Shown one piece after another: positions 27,763 through 39,597 of a DNA stretch of 64,000 nt. The position numbers and the translations under genes are program-made. The notes under the pieces are model-generated. The model searched no databases, was not told the origin of the DNA, and saw nothing but the letters and a program-made list of their open reading frames with translations. Origin of the DNA: Alphaproteobacteria bacterium (lineage in GTDB: Bacteria; Pseudomonadota; Alphaproteobacteria; Micropepsales; Micropepsaceae); assembly GCA_016792565.1 (NCBI GenBank), contig JAEUMK010000104.1:1-64000 (forward strand), read 5' to 3'. Position 1 is the first letter of the stretch; every line of letters begins with the position of its first letter.

Positions 27763-28971
27763 GTGCAGGGCGGACGCACCGCCGCCATCGTCGGCGGCGG
27801 ACCGGCGGGGCTGATCGCCGCCGAGCGCCTGAGCGCGGCCGGGGCGCGCGTGACGGTCTACGACCGCATGCCCTCGCTCGCCCGCAAGCTGCTGATCGCC
27901 GGGCGCGGCGGGCTGAATCTCACCCATGCCGAGCCGTTCGAGGCCTTCGCGGCGCGCTACGGCGCGGCGCGCGACTGGCTGCGGCCGATGCTGGAGGCGC
28001 ATCCGCCGGCTGCGCTCGTCGCCTGGGCCGAGGGCCTGGGGCAGGCGATGTTCACCGGCTCGTCGGGACGGGTGTTTCCCAAGGCGATGAAGGCCTCGCC
28101 GCTGCTGCGCGCCTGGCTGGCGCGTCTGGCGGCGCAGGGCGTGACGCTGAAGACGCGGCACGCATGGCGCGGCTGGGACGGCGAGGGCGCGCTGGTCTTC
28201 GCCGCGCCCGAGGGCGAGGTTCGCGTGCGCGCCGACGCGACGCTGCTGGCGCTCGGCGGCGCGAGCTGGCCGAAGCTCGGCTCGGACGGCGCCTGGACGC
28301 CGCTGCTGGCGGCGCGGGGCGTGCTGCTGGCTCCGCTCAGGCCCGCGAACATGGGCATCGACATCGCCTGGAGCGCGCCGATGCGGGCGCTGGCGGGGAC
28401 GCCGCTGAAGAACGTGACGCTGGCGGCCTGCGGTTTCGAGGCGCGCGGCGAAGCGGTGGCGACGGCCTACGGCCTGGAAGGGGGCGCGGTCTATCCGCTG
28501 TCGGCGGCGATCCGCGACGCGGTGGCGGCGGAAGGGCGCGCGGCGCTGACGATCGACCTGCGCCCCGGCATGGAGGCGGGCGATCTGGCGCGGCGGCTTG
28601 AGGCGCGAAGCGGGGCGTCGATCGCGACGCGGCTGCGCAAGGCGGGCTTCTCGAAGCTGGAGGCCGCCCTGCTGCGCGAAGGCGCGGGGCGCGAGCTGCC
28701 GCAGGACGCGGCGGCGCTTGCGGCGGCGGCGAAGGCGGTGCGCCTCGACGTCCATGGCGTCGAGGGCCTGGCGCGGGCGATCTCGTCGGCGGGCGGCGTC
28801 TCGCGGCATGCGCTGGACGGGCGGCTGATGCTGGCCGCGCTGCCCGGGGTCTTCGCGGCCGGCGAGATGCTCGACTGGGAAGCCCCGACCGGGGGCTATC
28901 TGCTGCAGGCCTGCTTCGCCACCGGCCTCGCGGCGGCCGAGGGGATGCGGGCCTACCTGAGGGCGCGATAG
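27763..28971 (+). CDS. NAD(P)/FAD-dependent oxidoreductase (HI0933-like, TIGR03862-type)
   Basis: A 402-residue flavoprotein. The N-terminal AIVGGGPAGLIAAERLSAAG is the FAD Rossmann motif, followed by KLLIAGRGGLNLTHAEPFEAF, which marks the TIGR03862/HI0933-like group. Near the C-terminus GVFAAGEMLDWEAPTGGYLLQACFATG completes FAD binding. The start is a GTG at 27763, 6 bp after the previous stop. The reaction is unknown. Confidence 0.9.
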   Translation: MQGGRTAAIVGGGPAGLIAAERLSAAGARVTVYDRMPSLARKLLIAGRGGLNLTHAEPFEAFAARYGAARDWLRPMLEAHPPAALVAWAEGLGQAMFTGSSGRVFPKAMKASPLLRAWLARLAAQGVTLKTRHAWRGWDGEGALVFAAPEGEVRVRADATLLALGGASWPKLGSDGAWTPLLAARGVLLAPLRPANMGIDIAWSAPMRALAGTPLKNVTLAACGFEARGEAVATAYGLEGGAVYPLSAAIRDAVAAEGRAALTIDLRPGMEAGDLARRLEARSGASIATRLRKAGFSKLEAALLREGAGRELPQDAAALAAAAKAVRLDVHGVEGLARAISSAGGVSRHALDGRLMLAALPGVFAAGEMLDWEAPTGGYLLQACFATGLAAAEGMRAYLRAR

Positions 28972-28981
28972 CCTCCGGGGG

Positions 28982-30121
28982 CTATTTCGGGGTGACTTTC
29001 AGGACCTTGCCGTTGTCCTCGTCGGTCAGCAGGTAGATCGCGCCGTCGGGGCCGACGCGGACGTCGCGGATGCGCTCGCCCAGTTCGGCGAAGAGGCGGG
29101 TCTCGCCCACCACCTTGCCCTCGGCGTCGAGGTCGAGGCGGGCGACCTGCGCCGCGGCGAGGCCGCCGGCGAGAAGGTCGCCGTCCCATTCGGGGAAGAG
29201 CGCGCCGCGATAGACGGCGAGCCCCGAGGGCGCGAAGCGTTCGGGCATCCACACCGCGAGCGGCTGCACCGTGCCCTCGACGTCCGTGTACGGAGAAATC
29301 ACCGAGCCGGAATAGTCGACCGAGTAGGTGGCGATCGGCCAGCCGTAATTGGCGCCCTTGACGATGACGTTGACCTCGTCGCCCGACAGCGCGCCGTGTT
29401 CGGTCTGATAGACCGTGCCGGTCGCCGGATCGACCGCGAGGCCCTGCTGGTTGCGATGGCCGTAGCTCCAGACCTCGGGCCTGGCGCCGCTCTCGGCGGC
29501 GAAGGGGTTGTCGGCGGGGATGCTGCCGTCGGCGGCGAGGCGCACGATCTTGCCGAGGCCGCTCGCCTTGTCCTGCGCCTGCTCGCGGTACTGGAAGCCG
29601 TCGCCGGTGGTGAGCAGCAGCGTGCCGTCGGCGAGGAAGGCGAGGCGGCCGCCGAAATGCGCGCCGGTGTCCTTGTCGGGGACGTTGCGGAAGATGACCG
29701 TCACGTCCTGCAGCGCCGAGCCGTCGAAGCGGCCGCGGGCGATCGCCGTGCGGTTGGCCTCGTCGGTGCCCTCGGCATAGGCGACATAGACGAGGCCGTT
29801 GGCGGCGAAGGCGGGATCCGTCACGACGTCGAAATAGCCGCCCTGGCCCTGCTTGTAGGCCTCGGGCAGGCCGCCGACGGGGGCCTCGGCGAGCCTGCCG
29901 TCGCGGATGAGGCGCAGGCCGCCATTGCGCTCGGTCACCAGCATCGCGCCATCGGGCAGCAGCGCCAGCGACCAGGGGTGGTCGAGGCCCGAAGCGATCT
30001 CGCTTACCTGGTAGGCGGCGGGGTCGGCGGCCGGCCCGGGCGCGAGGATCGGCGCGGCGGCGGCGGCGGCCGGAACGAAGACGGCGGCGCAGAGCGGCAG
30101 GGCGGCAAGACGGCGTTTCAT
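28982..30121 (-). CDS. PQQ-dependent sugar dehydrogenase (exported)
   Basis: A 379-residue protein with a signal peptide (about 1-24, ending AAA). The mature part is a six-bladed beta-propeller of the soluble GDH-B/YliI type: GLDHPWSLALLPDGAMLVTERNGGLRL, then AHFGGRLAFLADGTLLLTTGDG, and GHRNQQGLAVDP with the catalytic-region His. It would oxidise sugars in the periplasm with PQQ as cofactor and pass electrons to the respiratory chain. No PQQ synthesis genes are in the window. It is convergent with the flavoprotein gene. Confidence 0.9.
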   Translation of the reverse strand: MKRRLAALPLCAAVFVPAAAAAAPILAPGPAADPAAYQVSEIASGLDHPWSLALLPDGAMLVTERNGGLRLIRDGRLAEAPVGGLPEAYKQGQGGYFDVVTDPAFAANGLVYVAYAEGTDEANRTAIARGRFDGSALQDVTVIFRNVPDKDTGAHFGGRLAFLADGTLLLTTGDGFQYREQAQDKASGLGKIVRLAADGSIPADNPFAAESGARPEVWSYGHRNQQGLAVDPATGTVYQTEHGALSGDEVNVIVKGANYGWPIATYSVDYSGSVISPYTDVEGTVQPLAVWMPERFAPSGLAVYRGALFPEWDGDLLAGGLAAAQVARLDLDAEGKVVGETRLFAELGERIRDVRVGPDGAIYLLTDEDNGKVLKVTPK

Positions 30122-30208
30122 TCCAGTCTCCTGTCGAGGGGCCGCGAGGCGGCTTGTCTTTGCCGCATTATGTGGGACAGCTAGGGCCGGAACGCAAAGG
30201 GGCAGGAC

Positions 30209-30691
30209 ATGATCCGTATCCTCATCGCCTGGATCGCGGCGACGATCGCCGGCGTCCTCGCCGGCGGCGCGCTGCTGGCTTGGTTCGACCAGCAGAGCTT
30301 CCTGGCGGCGGCGGGGCCGGCGGCGACGCTGCCGATCGGCGAGCGGCTGGCCTGGTTCGGCCGCACGCTCTATGGCCTCGTCGTCATCGACGGCACGAAT
30401 CTGGGCTTCGGCCTCTACCCGGTGCTGGTCGCGGTGGCGCTGGCCATCGGGCTCGGCGTCGCCGGGCTGGTGCAGCGCCTCGCCCCGGGCCTGCGGTTCT
30501 GGTGGTATGCTGGGGCGGGCGCGGTGGCGCTGGTCGCGATCTTCATCGGGCTGAAGATGGCGCTCGGCATGATGGTGGTGCCCGGCGCGCGGACGGCCGC
30601 CGGCCTCGCGTCGCAGGGCATCGCCGGGTTCCTGGCGGGCGCGACGTTCGCCCTGCTGTCGAAGCGCGAGCCGAAGCGGCGGCGGCACTAG
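30209..30691 (+). CDS. Hypothetical membrane protein with four predicted helices
   Basis: A 160-residue, strongly hydrophobic protein with helices at about 4-22, 65-85, 96-115 and 130-150, and a basic C-terminus (KREPKRRRH). I do not recognise a family. It is divergent from the PQQ dehydrogenase (about 87 bp between starts), with nothing on its own strand nearby. Confidence 0.72.
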   Translation: MIRILIAWIAATIAGVLAGGALLAWFDQQSFLAAAGPAATLPIGERLAWFGRTLYGLVVIDGTNLGFGLYPVLVAVALAIGLGVAGLVQRLAPGLRFWWYAGAGAVALVAIFIGLKMALGMMVVPGARTAAGLASQGIAGFLAGATFALLSKREPKRRRH

Positions 30692-30731
30692 AGCGCTTCG
30701 CGTTCAGGCTGGCTTGGATGAGCCGGTCCTC

Positions 30732-30804
30732 ATGGCCGGGCCCGACCCGGCCATCCAGCATCGCGCCAAACGCCGCTCTGGATGGCCGCCTCAAGGGCGG
30801 CCAT
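30732..30804. repeat. Two adjacent palindromic elements (ATGGCC...GGCCAT)
   Basis: Two hairpins in the gap between convergent genes. The first has a perfect 9-bp stem (30732-30740 with 30746-30754, loop CCCGA). The second has a 9-bp stem (30782-30790 with 30796-30804, loop TCAAG). Both arms begin ATGGCC. They look like dispersed intergenic palindromes common in alphaproteobacteria, and may also act as a bidirectional terminator. Confidence 0.6.
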
Positions 30805-30846
30805 GAGGAAGAGGCTTGTTGCGTTTCGCCATGAACGCAAGTCGCA

Positions 30847-32499
30847 CTAGATCCCGATCGGGTGCGCCCGGTCGCGCAGCTTGAATTTCTGCACCTTGCC
30901 GGTCGAAGTCTTGGGCAGTTCGCCGAAGACGACCTTCTTGGGCGCCTTGTAGTGGGCGATCTCGCCGCGCACGAAGGCGATGAGCTCGGCCTCGCTCGCC
31001 GCGGCGCCCGGCTTCAGATTGACGAAGGCGATGGCGATCTCGCCCCATTTCTCGTCCGGGCGGCCGACGACGGCGGCTTCGAACACCGCCGGATGGCGGT
31101 AGAGCACGTCCTCGACCTCGATCGAGGAGATGTTCTCGCCGCCCGAGATGATGATGTCCTTGGAGCGGTCCTTGAGGCGGATATAGCCGTCTTCGTCCCA
31201 GACGCCGAGATCGCCGGAATGGAACCAGCCGTCCTTGAAGGCCGCCTGGGTGGCGGCGGGGTTCTTCAGATACCCCTTCATGACGACGTTGCCGCGGAAG
31301 AAGACCTCGCCCATCGTCTGGCCGTCCTTCGGCACCGGGACCATCGTCTCGGGGTCCATGACGGCGAGGTTTTCGAGCACGACATAGCGCACGCCCTGGC
31401 GCGCCTTCATCGTGGCGCGCTCGGCCGGGGGGAGCGCGTCCCAGTCGTCGTTCCAGGCGTTGATGACCGAGGGGCCGTAGGTCTCGGTGAGGCCGTAGAG
31501 GTGCGTGACGTGGAAGCCAGAGGCCTCCATCTTCTGCAGCACCGCGGCCGGCGGCGGCGCCGCGGCGGTGTAGAACTCGATGGTCCGCCCGCCGGTCGTG
31601 CGCATCCCGTCGGGGGCGTTGATCAGCATGTTCATGACGACCGGCGCGCCGCACATATGGGTGACGCCGTGGGCGGCGATGGCCTCGTAGATGCGCGCCG
31701 CCTCGGTCTTGCGCAGGCAGACATGGGTGCCCGCGACCGCCGAGATCGTCCAGGTGAAGCACCAGCCGTTGCAGTGGAACATCGGCAGCGTCCACAGATA
31801 GACCGGGTGCTGGCCCATCGCGGCGGTGACGGCGTTGCCCATCGCCAGCAGATAGGCGCCGCGATGATGGAAGACGACGCCCTTGGGATTGCCGGTCGTG
31901 CCCGAGGTGTAGTTGAGGGCGATGGCGTTCCATTCGTCGGCGACGCGCTCGCCCGCATAGGCCGCATCGCCCGGCGCGATGAAGTCCTCGTAGTCGATCT
32001 CTCCGACCGGCTCGCCGCCCTGGTGCTCGGCGTCGGCGACGCCGACGACGAAGGGCTTGGAGGCGCTGAGCGCGACGGCCGCTTTCGCCAGCGCGCCGAA
32101 CTCGTGGTCGGCGATCAGGATCTTCGCCTCGCCGTGGTCGAGGATGAAGGCGATCTCCTGGGCCGAGAGGCGGTAATTGATGGCGTTGACCACTGCGCCG
32201 GTCATCGGCACGCCGTAATGGCATTCGAGCTGCGCCGGGACGTTGGGCATCAGCGTCGCGACGGTGTCGCCGAGGCCGATGCCGCGCCCCTTCAGCACCG
32301 AGGCGAGGCGGCGGCAGCGGGCGTGGAATTCGCGATAGGTGAAGCGGCGGGCGCCATGGACGACGGCGAGCCGGTCCGGAAAGGTCCCGGCGGCGCGTTC
32401 GAGGAAGGAGAGCGGGGTGAGGGCCTGGTAGTTGGCCTCGCACTTGGGCAGGTCGAGGTCGTAGGGGTTACGCTGCGGCGACACGGGACATCCACCCAT
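30847..32499 (-). CDS. Acyl-CoA synthetase (AMP-binding)
   Basis: A 550-residue adenylate-forming ligase. The P-loop YTSGTTGNPKGV, the LYGLTETYGPS segment, the hinge GDLGVWDEDGYIRLKDRSKD and the C-terminal catalytic-Lys region KTSTGKVQKF are all present. Its N-terminus (NYQALTPLSFLERA) resembles medium-chain acyl-CoA and methylmercaptopropionate (DmdB-type) ligases. It makes acyl-CoA in the cytoplasm, and may feed the nearby hydratase/SDR operon. ATG at 32499; a GTG at 32484 with GGTGGA upstream is an alternative start. Confidence 0.92.
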   Translation of the reverse strand: MGGCPVSPQRNPYDLDLPKCEANYQALTPLSFLERAAGTFPDRLAVVHGARRFTYREFHARCRRLASVLKGRGIGLGDTVATLMPNVPAQLECHYGVPMTGAVVNAINYRLSAQEIAFILDHGEAKILIADHEFGALAKAAVALSASKPFVVGVADAEHQGGEPVGEIDYEDFIAPGDAAYAGERVADEWNAIALNYTSGTTGNPKGVVFHHRGAYLLAMGNAVTAAMGQHPVYLWTLPMFHCNGWCFTWTISAVAGTHVCLRKTEAARIYEAIAAHGVTHMCGAPVVMNMLINAPDGMRTTGGRTIEFYTAAAPPPAAVLQKMEASGFHVTHLYGLTETYGPSVINAWNDDWDALPPAERATMKARQGVRYVVLENLAVMDPETMVPVPKDGQTMGEVFFRGNVVMKGYLKNPAATQAAFKDGWFHSGDLGVWDEDGYIRLKDRSKDIIISGGENISSIEVEDVLYRHPAVFEAAVVGRPDEKWGEIAIAFVNLKPGAAASEAELIAFVRGEIAHYKAPKKVVFGELPKTSTGKVQKFKLRDRAHPIGI

Positions 32500-32636
32500 C
32501 GGCTTTTTTGCGGTTTCCCGTCACGTTGTCACGAGGCTCTCGATCCCTCAAGGCTCCGGCCTTGAATTCGGCCAAATTGAAGGCCATTCCCTTGCGTTCG
32601 TGCGCCCCGAGCGGCGCGTCGTTTGCGAGAACCGAT

Positions 32637-33524
32637 ATGGCCGTGTCGATGCCGAGCCGCGCCGCCGCGCTGATGGCGCTGGGACTTGTCCTGACGCCCC
32701 TGCCCGCGCTGGCGCAGGCCTACGATCCCTACAATCTGGAAGAGCGGCTGCAACGCATCGAGGAGACGCTGCGCGACTTGCAGGAGCAGGCGTATCAGGG
32801 CGGCGGCGGCGCCGACGCGGGCGGCCCCTCGGTGCAGCGTCTCAACGACCTGGAGGAATCGATCCGCACCCTGACCGGCCAGGTCGAGCAGCTCGGCTAC
32901 GACGTGCGCACGGTGAAGGACAAGCTGGACCGGCTGGAGACGGAGACCAATTTCCGCCTCAACCAGCTGGAGGGCAATCCGAACCCGCCGGGCGGCGGGG
33001 CCGGCGCCGATGCGGGCGGCGGTGCGGGCGGGCCGGCGCCGTCGGACGAGCCGGACGCCGGCGGCCCGGCGGCAGGCGGCGACGGGGGCCCGAAGCCGCC
33101 CGGCACGATCGGCGACATTCCCGCGCCGGAGGCCGGGTCGAGCGCCGAGGAGACCTACAACATCGCGATGGACCACCTGACCCGCGCCGAATACGACGAC
33201 GCGCTGCGGCTCTTCCGCGAGGTCGTGCAGTCCTATCCCGAGACCGACTACGCGGCGCAGGCGCAGTACTGGATCGCCGACATCCACTATGTCCGCAAGG
33301 ACTACGAGAAGGCGGCGCTCGCCTTCGCCGACGTGCTGAAGAAATACCCGCAGGCCGGACGCGGACCCGAGGCGATGCTGAAGCTGGGCCTGTCGCTGAT
33401 CAACCTGGAGAAGAAGAAGGAAGGCTGCACGACGCTGGCGGCGATCAAGCAGAAATATCCCAAGGCGAGCGATGCCATCCTCAGCCGCGCCGAGCGCGAG
33501 GCGAAGAAGGCCGGGTGCAGCTAG
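32637..33524 (+). CDS. cpoB: Tol-Pal system protein YbgF / cell division coordinator CpoB
   Basis: A 295-residue periplasmic protein. A signal peptide (1-24, ending ALA) is followed by a YbgF-type coiled coil (EERLQRIEETLRDLQEQ...LDRLETETNF, about 30-110). Next comes a Gly/Pro/Ala/Asp-rich linker (about 115-160) and then TPR repeats (about 168-290), with the family motif EETYNIAMDHLTRAEYDDA. It coordinates PBP1B and Tol-driven outer-membrane constriction. The ATG at 32637 is chosen because the signal peptide begins there. tilS follows after about 30 bp; tol and pal are not in the window. Confidence 0.92.
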   Translation: MAVSMPSRAAALMALGLVLTPLPALAQAYDPYNLEERLQRIEETLRDLQEQAYQGGGGADAGGPSVQRLNDLEESIRTLTGQVEQLGYDVRTVKDKLDRLETETNFRLNQLEGNPNPPGGGAGADAGGGAGGPAPSDEPDAGGPAAGGDGGPKPPGTIGDIPAPEAGSSAEETYNIAMDHLTRAEYDDALRLFREVVQSYPETDYAAQAQYWIADIHYVRKDYEKAALAFADVLKKYPQAGRGPEAMLKLGLSLINLEKKKEGCTTLAAIKQKYPKASDAILSRAEREAKKAGCS

Positions 33525-33554
33525 GATGAACCGGGGCGCGGACCTGACGGCGGC

Positions 33555-34604
33555 GTGAGCGGAGCGTCCGATCCGCAGGCCGCGTTCGATGCGGCGCTGG
33601 CGATCCTCGATCCGCCGCGGCCGTTCGCGCTCGCCGTCTCCGGCGGGCCGGACTCGACGGCGCTGATGCGCCTCGCGGCGCCGCTCGGCCCCGCCGTCTT
33701 CACCGTCGATCACGGATTGCGCAAAGACTCGGCGGCGGAGGCCGAGGCGGCCGGCGCCTGGGCGAAGGCGCTGGGCCTGAAGCACGAGGTGCTGCGCTGG
33801 ACCGGCGCGAAGCCCCAGTCCGGACTCCAGGCCGCGGCACGGGCGGCGCGCTATCGCCTGCTGGCGGAGGCCTGCCGCCGGACCGGCGCGGCGACGCTGA
33901 TGACCGGGCATACGCTCGACGACCAGGCCGAAACCGTGGCGATGCGCCGGGCCAAGGGCAGCGGCCCGGTGGGCCTTGCCGGGATGGCCTCGCAGAGCCT
34001 GCTGCCGGGGACGGCGATCCGCCTGGTGCGGCCGCTTATCGCGGTGCGCAAGGCGGCGCTGCTCGCCTATCTCGGCGCTCTGGGCCAGCCCTATTTCAGC
34101 GATCCCTCCAACGAAAACCCCCGCTTCGACCGGGCGCGCCTGCGCGAGGCAGGGGGGACGGACGTCGACGTCGCCGCGCTCGCCGAAGCGCAGCGGGCGC
34201 GGCTGGGGCTGGAACGGGCGGCGCTCGGCGTGCTGGAGCGAACGGCCAGCGTACGGGGCGAGGCCGTTTTCGTGCCGCAGGCGGCGCTGGCCGCCCTGAC
34301 GGACGAGGTGCTGGACGTCGTGCTGGCGGCCCTGCTGCGCCGGGCGGGCGGGCGGGCCTATCCGGGGACGGCGGCGGAGCGGGCGAGGCTGGGCGCCGCC
34401 ATCCGGACGGCAGATCCTTTTGCCGGCCGGACGCTGGCCGGCGCCGTCGTCCGCCCGGCGCGGCGGGCCGAGGCCGGGCCGGGCGCGGCGGCGCTGGCCT
34501 TCGCGCCGGAGGCGCCGGGCGGGCGGATCCTGGACGGCTGGTGGCTGCCCTTCGCGCTTTTTCCCCAGATCGGCCCTGACGGGCGGGCGGTAACCCAAAC
34601 ATGA
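33555..34604 (+). CDS. tilS: tRNA(Ile)-lysidine synthase
   Basis: A 349-residue N-type ATP pyrophosphatase that converts C34 to lysidine in tRNA-Ile(CAU). The P-loop SGGPDST (29-35), VDHGLRKDS, and the substrate region GHTLDDQAETVAMR are present. The protein is shorter than the E. coli enzyme (432 residues): it lacks much of the C-terminal subdomain, as seen in many alphaproteobacterial TilS. The start codon is GTG. The ftsH gene follows, the normal order cpoB-tilS-ftsH. Confidence 0.93.
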   Translation: MSGASDPQAAFDAALAILDPPRPFALAVSGGPDSTALMRLAAPLGPAVFTVDHGLRKDSAAEAEAAGAWAKALGLKHEVLRWTGAKPQSGLQAAARAARYRLLAEACRRTGAATLMTGHTLDDQAETVAMRRAKGSGPVGLAGMASQSLLPGTAIRLVRPLIAVRKAALLAYLGALGQPYFSDPSNENPRFDRARLREAGGTDVDVAALAEAQRARLGLERAALGVLERTASVRGEAVFVPQAALAALTDEVLDVVLAALLRRAGGRAYPGTAAERARLGAAIRTADPFAGRTLAGAVVRPARRAEAGPGAAALAFAPEAPGGRILDGWWLPFALFPQIGPDGRAVTQT

Positions 34605-34804
34605 AGTTTGCCGCCATGACGCCCGCGTGACTGGTAGTCGGGGCGCTTCGGCCCTATCTTTCCATCCGGATAGCCGTCGAAATGCGACCGCGCAGCGTAA
34701 TCAGGCGTTCAGCCTGGCGGGTGCAGAGTGGCATCCGGCAAAGGTGCTTTCATGTGCGGCGCGGGTTCCGTGGCTCGCTTCAGCTCGTTCAGGCGGATCG
34801 AAAC

Positions 34805-36718
<1,914 letters not shown>

Positions 36719-36748
36719 AGCGGCGCGCCCGATACGACGACAATGCGA

Positions 36749-36776
36749 AACCCCGGTGCACCGCGCCGGGGTTTTT
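36749..36776 (+). terminator. Intrinsic terminator after ftsH
   Basis: An 8-bp perfect stem (AACCCCGG, 36749-36756, with CCGGGGTT, 36766-36773) around a 9-nt loop, followed by a T run to 36776. It separates ftsH from folP. Confidence 0.85.
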
Positions 36777-36789
36777 CGTAGGCAGAGCG

Positions 36790-37593
36790 ATGACCCCCAG
36801 CCCGCAGATCCTCGGCATTCTCAACATCACGGCCGACTCGTTCTCGGACGGCGGGCGCTATCTGGAGCCGGCGGCGGCGCTGGCCCATGGGCGGGGGCTG
36901 GCGGCGGACGGGGCCGATGCGGTCGACGCCGGCGCGGCGTCGTCGAACCCCGATGCCGGGGCGGTCGGCGCGGCGACCGAGATCGCCCGCCTCGCGCCGG
37001 TCGTCCCCGCGCTGGTGGCCGAGGGGATCGCGGTGTCGGTCGACAGCTACGAGCCGGAGGTCCAGCTCTGGGCGCTGGATCAGGGCGTCGCCTTCCTCAA
37101 CGACATCCACGGCTTTCCCGATGCCGCGCTCTATCCCCGCCTCGCCGACAGCGCGGCCCGGCTGATCGTCATGCACGCGGTGCAGGATCGCGGCAAAGCC
37201 TCGCGCATCGACGTGCCGCCGGGCGAGATCATGGGGCGCATCTTCGCCTTCTTCGACGCCCGCGTCGCGGCGCTGGAGAGGGCGGGGATCGCGCGCTCGC
37301 GGCTGGTGCTGGACCCCGGCATGGGCTTCTTTCTGGGTACCGATCCGGAGACTTCGCTGGAGGCCTTGCGGCGGTTGCCGGAGCTGAAGGCGCGCTACGG
37401 CCTACCGGTGCTGGTCTCGGTGACGCGCAAGTCGTTCATCCGCAGGATCGCCGGGCGCGGCGTCGCCGACTCGCTGCCGGCGACGCTGGCGGCCGAACTC
37501 TTCGCGGCGGCGCAGGGCGCGGACATGATCCGCACCCACGAGCCGCGACCCCTGCGCGATGCGCTGAGGGTGACGGCGGCGCTGGCCGGCTAG
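36790..37593 (+). CDS. folP: Dihydropteroate synthase
   Basis: A 267-residue TIM-barrel enzyme joining pABA to dihydropterin pyrophosphate in folate synthesis. [16 protein letters not shown] is the N-terminal signature, and [23 protein letters not shown] and [10 protein letters not shown] follow. It is on the same strand as ftsH and glmM, but here a short minus-strand gene separates it from glmM. Confidence 0.93.
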   Translation: MTPSPQILGILNITADSFSDGGRYLEPAAALAHGRGLAADGADAVDAGAASSNPDAGAVGAATEIARLAPVVPALVAEGIAVSVDSYEPEVQLWALDQGVAFLNDIHGFPDAALYPRLADSAARLIVMHAVQDRGKASRIDVPPGEIMGRIFAFFDARVAALERAGIARSRLVLDPGMGFFLGTDPETSLEALRRLPELKARYGLPVLVSVTRKSFIRRIAGRGVADSLPATLAAELFAAAQGADMIRTHEPRPLRDALRVTAALAG

Positions 37594-38198
37594 GGCGCCG
37601 GGGGGAACTCGGCGTCGCAGAGGCCGCCCTTGGCCTCGACGAGCAGGAAGGCCTCCTGGTCGTCCTGGGCGCGGACGATGTCGGCGACCTTGCTGGGCGA
37701 ATCGTCCGTCGCCTCGCCGTCGCCGACCGCAAGGCCGCCGGGGTTGTCGAGACGGACCTTGCCGTCCGGGCGCTTCGTCAGCGTGAAGGAGCCGCCATCG
37801 CCCTCGACGCCGCAGTCGAGGCGGTTGGGGTCTTCGGATTGGGTGCAGTAGATGCCGGCCAGCAGGGTCTTGGTGTGGCCCTTCATGGTGACCGCGAGGA
37901 TCGCGCTGAAGGCCGGGGCAGCGCTGTAGGGGTCCCACATCGGCACCGGGTCGGGCTGCTCGGGATAGGTCTTCTCGACCACATAGCTGACCGCGATGGC
38001 CGTCACCTTTTGTTTCGGATGCGCAGTCATGTGGGCGGCGTCGTAACTGCGCGCCCAGCACTGGGGCTTCGCCGCGTCAAGGAATCCAACGACCGGCGGG
38101 CTGGTGCGGGGCGGGTAGGGCAGTTCGTCGGCCGTCGCCGTCCCGGCGAGGGCGAAGATCGCGGCGACACAAAATTTCGCGAGGTGCGGACGGTTCAT
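37590..38198 (-). CDS. Hypothetical exported protein
   Basis: A 202-residue protein with a signal peptide (about 1-23, ending TATA) and four Cys residues in the mature part (near 47, 120, 128 and 194), suggesting disulfides. I recognise no family. It lies between folP and glmM on the opposite strand, overlapping the folP stop by 4 bp. Its start faces the glmM start with 51 bp between. Confidence 0.7.
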   Translation of the reverse strand: MNRPHLAKFCVAAIFALAGTATADELPYPPRTSPPVVGFLDAAKPQCWARSYDAAHMTAHPKQKVTAIAVSYVVEKTYPEQPDPVPMWDPYSAAPAFSAILAVTMKGHTKTLLAGIYCTQSEDPNRLDCGVEGDGGSFTLTKRPDGKVRLDNPGGLAVGDGEATDDSPSKVADIVRAQDDQEAFLLVEAKGGLCDAEFPPAP

Positions 38199-38249
38199 GC
38201 TAGACACTCTCCCAATTCCAGCGCGCAAGGACCACAGGACGAGGACGAC

Positions 38250-39593
38250 GTGACGCGCAGCTTTTTCGGCACAGACGGCATACGCGGGACCGCCAACCGC
38301 GGCAACATGACGGCGGACGTGGCGCTCAAGGTCGGCCAGGCGGCCGGACGCATCTTCAAGCGCAGCGATGGCGTCCACCGCGTGGTGATCGGCAAGGATA
38401 CGCGCCTGTCGGGCTACATGATCGAGAACGCGCTGACCGCGGGTTTCACCTCGGTCGGCATGGACGTCTTCCTGTTCGGACCGCTGCCGACCCCGGCCGT
38501 CGCCATGCTGACGCGCAGCCTGCGCGCCGATCTGGGCGTCATGATCTCGGCCTCGCACAATCCCTACCACGACAACGGCATCAAGCTGTTCGGACCGGAC
38601 GGCTACAAGCTGTCGGATGCGGTGGAGAAGGAGATCGAGGCCGGGATCACGGGCGATCTGACGGACGCGCTGGCCGAGCCGACCAAGATCGGCCGCGCCA
38701 AGCGCATCGACGACAGCCAGGCGCGCTATATCGAGTTCGTGAAGCGCACCTTCCCCAGGCACCTCAGGCTCGACGGGCTGCGCATCGTCGTCGATTGCGC
38801 CAACGGCGCGGCCTACAAGGTGGCGCCCAGCGTCTTCTGGGAACTGGGCGCGGAAGTCATCGCGATGGGCGTGGCTCCCGACGGCTTCAACATCAACGAG
38901 GATGTCGGCTCGACGGCGCCGGAAGCGCTGCAGGCCAAGGTACGCGAGGCGCGGGCCGATCTGGGCGTCGCGCTGGACGGCGACGCCGACCGCGTGGTGA
39001 TCGTCGACGAGAAGGGCCGCGTCGTGGACGGCGACCAGATCCTCGGCCTCATCGCCAAACGCTGGGCGGCCGACGGCGAGCTGAAGGGCGGCGGCGTGGT
39101 CGCCACCATCATGTCCAATCTCGGGCTCGAACGCATGCTGGCGGCGGCCGGCGTCGAGCTGGTGCGGGCCGGCGTCGGCGACCGCTACGTGATGGAGCAG
39201 ATGAAGGCGCGGGGCATGAATCTCGGCGGCGAGCAGTCCGGCCACATCATCCTCAGCGACTTCTCGACGACCGGCGACGGCCTGATCGCGGCGCTGCAGG
39301 TCTGCGCCGCGCTGGTGGAGACCGGCAGGCGGGCCAGCGAGGTCTGCGACGCCTTCCGGCCGCTGCCGCAGCTTCTGAAGAACGTGCGCTACCACAACGG
39401 CTCGCCGCTGGATGTGCCCGCGGTCAAGTCGGAGATCGAGCGGATCGAGAAGGAACTGGGCGCCAAGGGCCGCATCGTCATCCGCAAGTCAGGCACCGAG
39501 CCGGTCATCCGCGTGATGGCCGAGGGCGACGACGAGAAGCTGGTCAAGAGCGTCGTCGGCTCGATCGTCTCGGTGATCGAGAAGGCGGCCTGA
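38250..39593 (+). CDS. glmM: Phosphoglucosamine mutase
   Basis: A 447-residue enzyme converting glucosamine-6-P to glucosamine-1-P for peptidoglycan and LPS precursors. The N-terminus ([17 protein letters not shown]), the phosphoserine site ISASHNPY (Ser102), the metal loop DGDADRV and the C-terminal [12 protein letters not shown] are diagnostic. The start codon is GTG. thiD follows after 4 bp. Confidence 0.96.
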   Translation: MTRSFFGTDGIRGTANRGNMTADVALKVGQAAGRIFKRSDGVHRVVIGKDTRLSGYMIENALTAGFTSVGMDVFLFGPLPTPAVAMLTRSLRADLGVMISASHNPYHDNGIKLFGPDGYKLSDAVEKEIEAGITGDLTDALAEPTKIGRAKRIDDSQARYIEFVKRTFPRHLRLDGLRIVVDCANGAAYKVAPSVFWELGAEVIAMGVAPDGFNINEDVGSTAPEALQAKVREARADLGVALDGDADRVVIVDEKGRVVDGDQILGLIAKRWAADGELKGGGVVATIMSNLGLERMLAAAGVELVRAGVGDRYVMEQMKARGMNLGGEQSGHIILSDFSTTGDGLIAALQVCAALVETGRRASEVCDAFRPLPQLLKNVRYHNGSPLDVPAVKSEIERIEKELGAKGRIVIRKSGTEPVIRVMAEGDDEKLVKSVVGSIVSVIEKAA

Positions 39594-39597
39594 TCCC

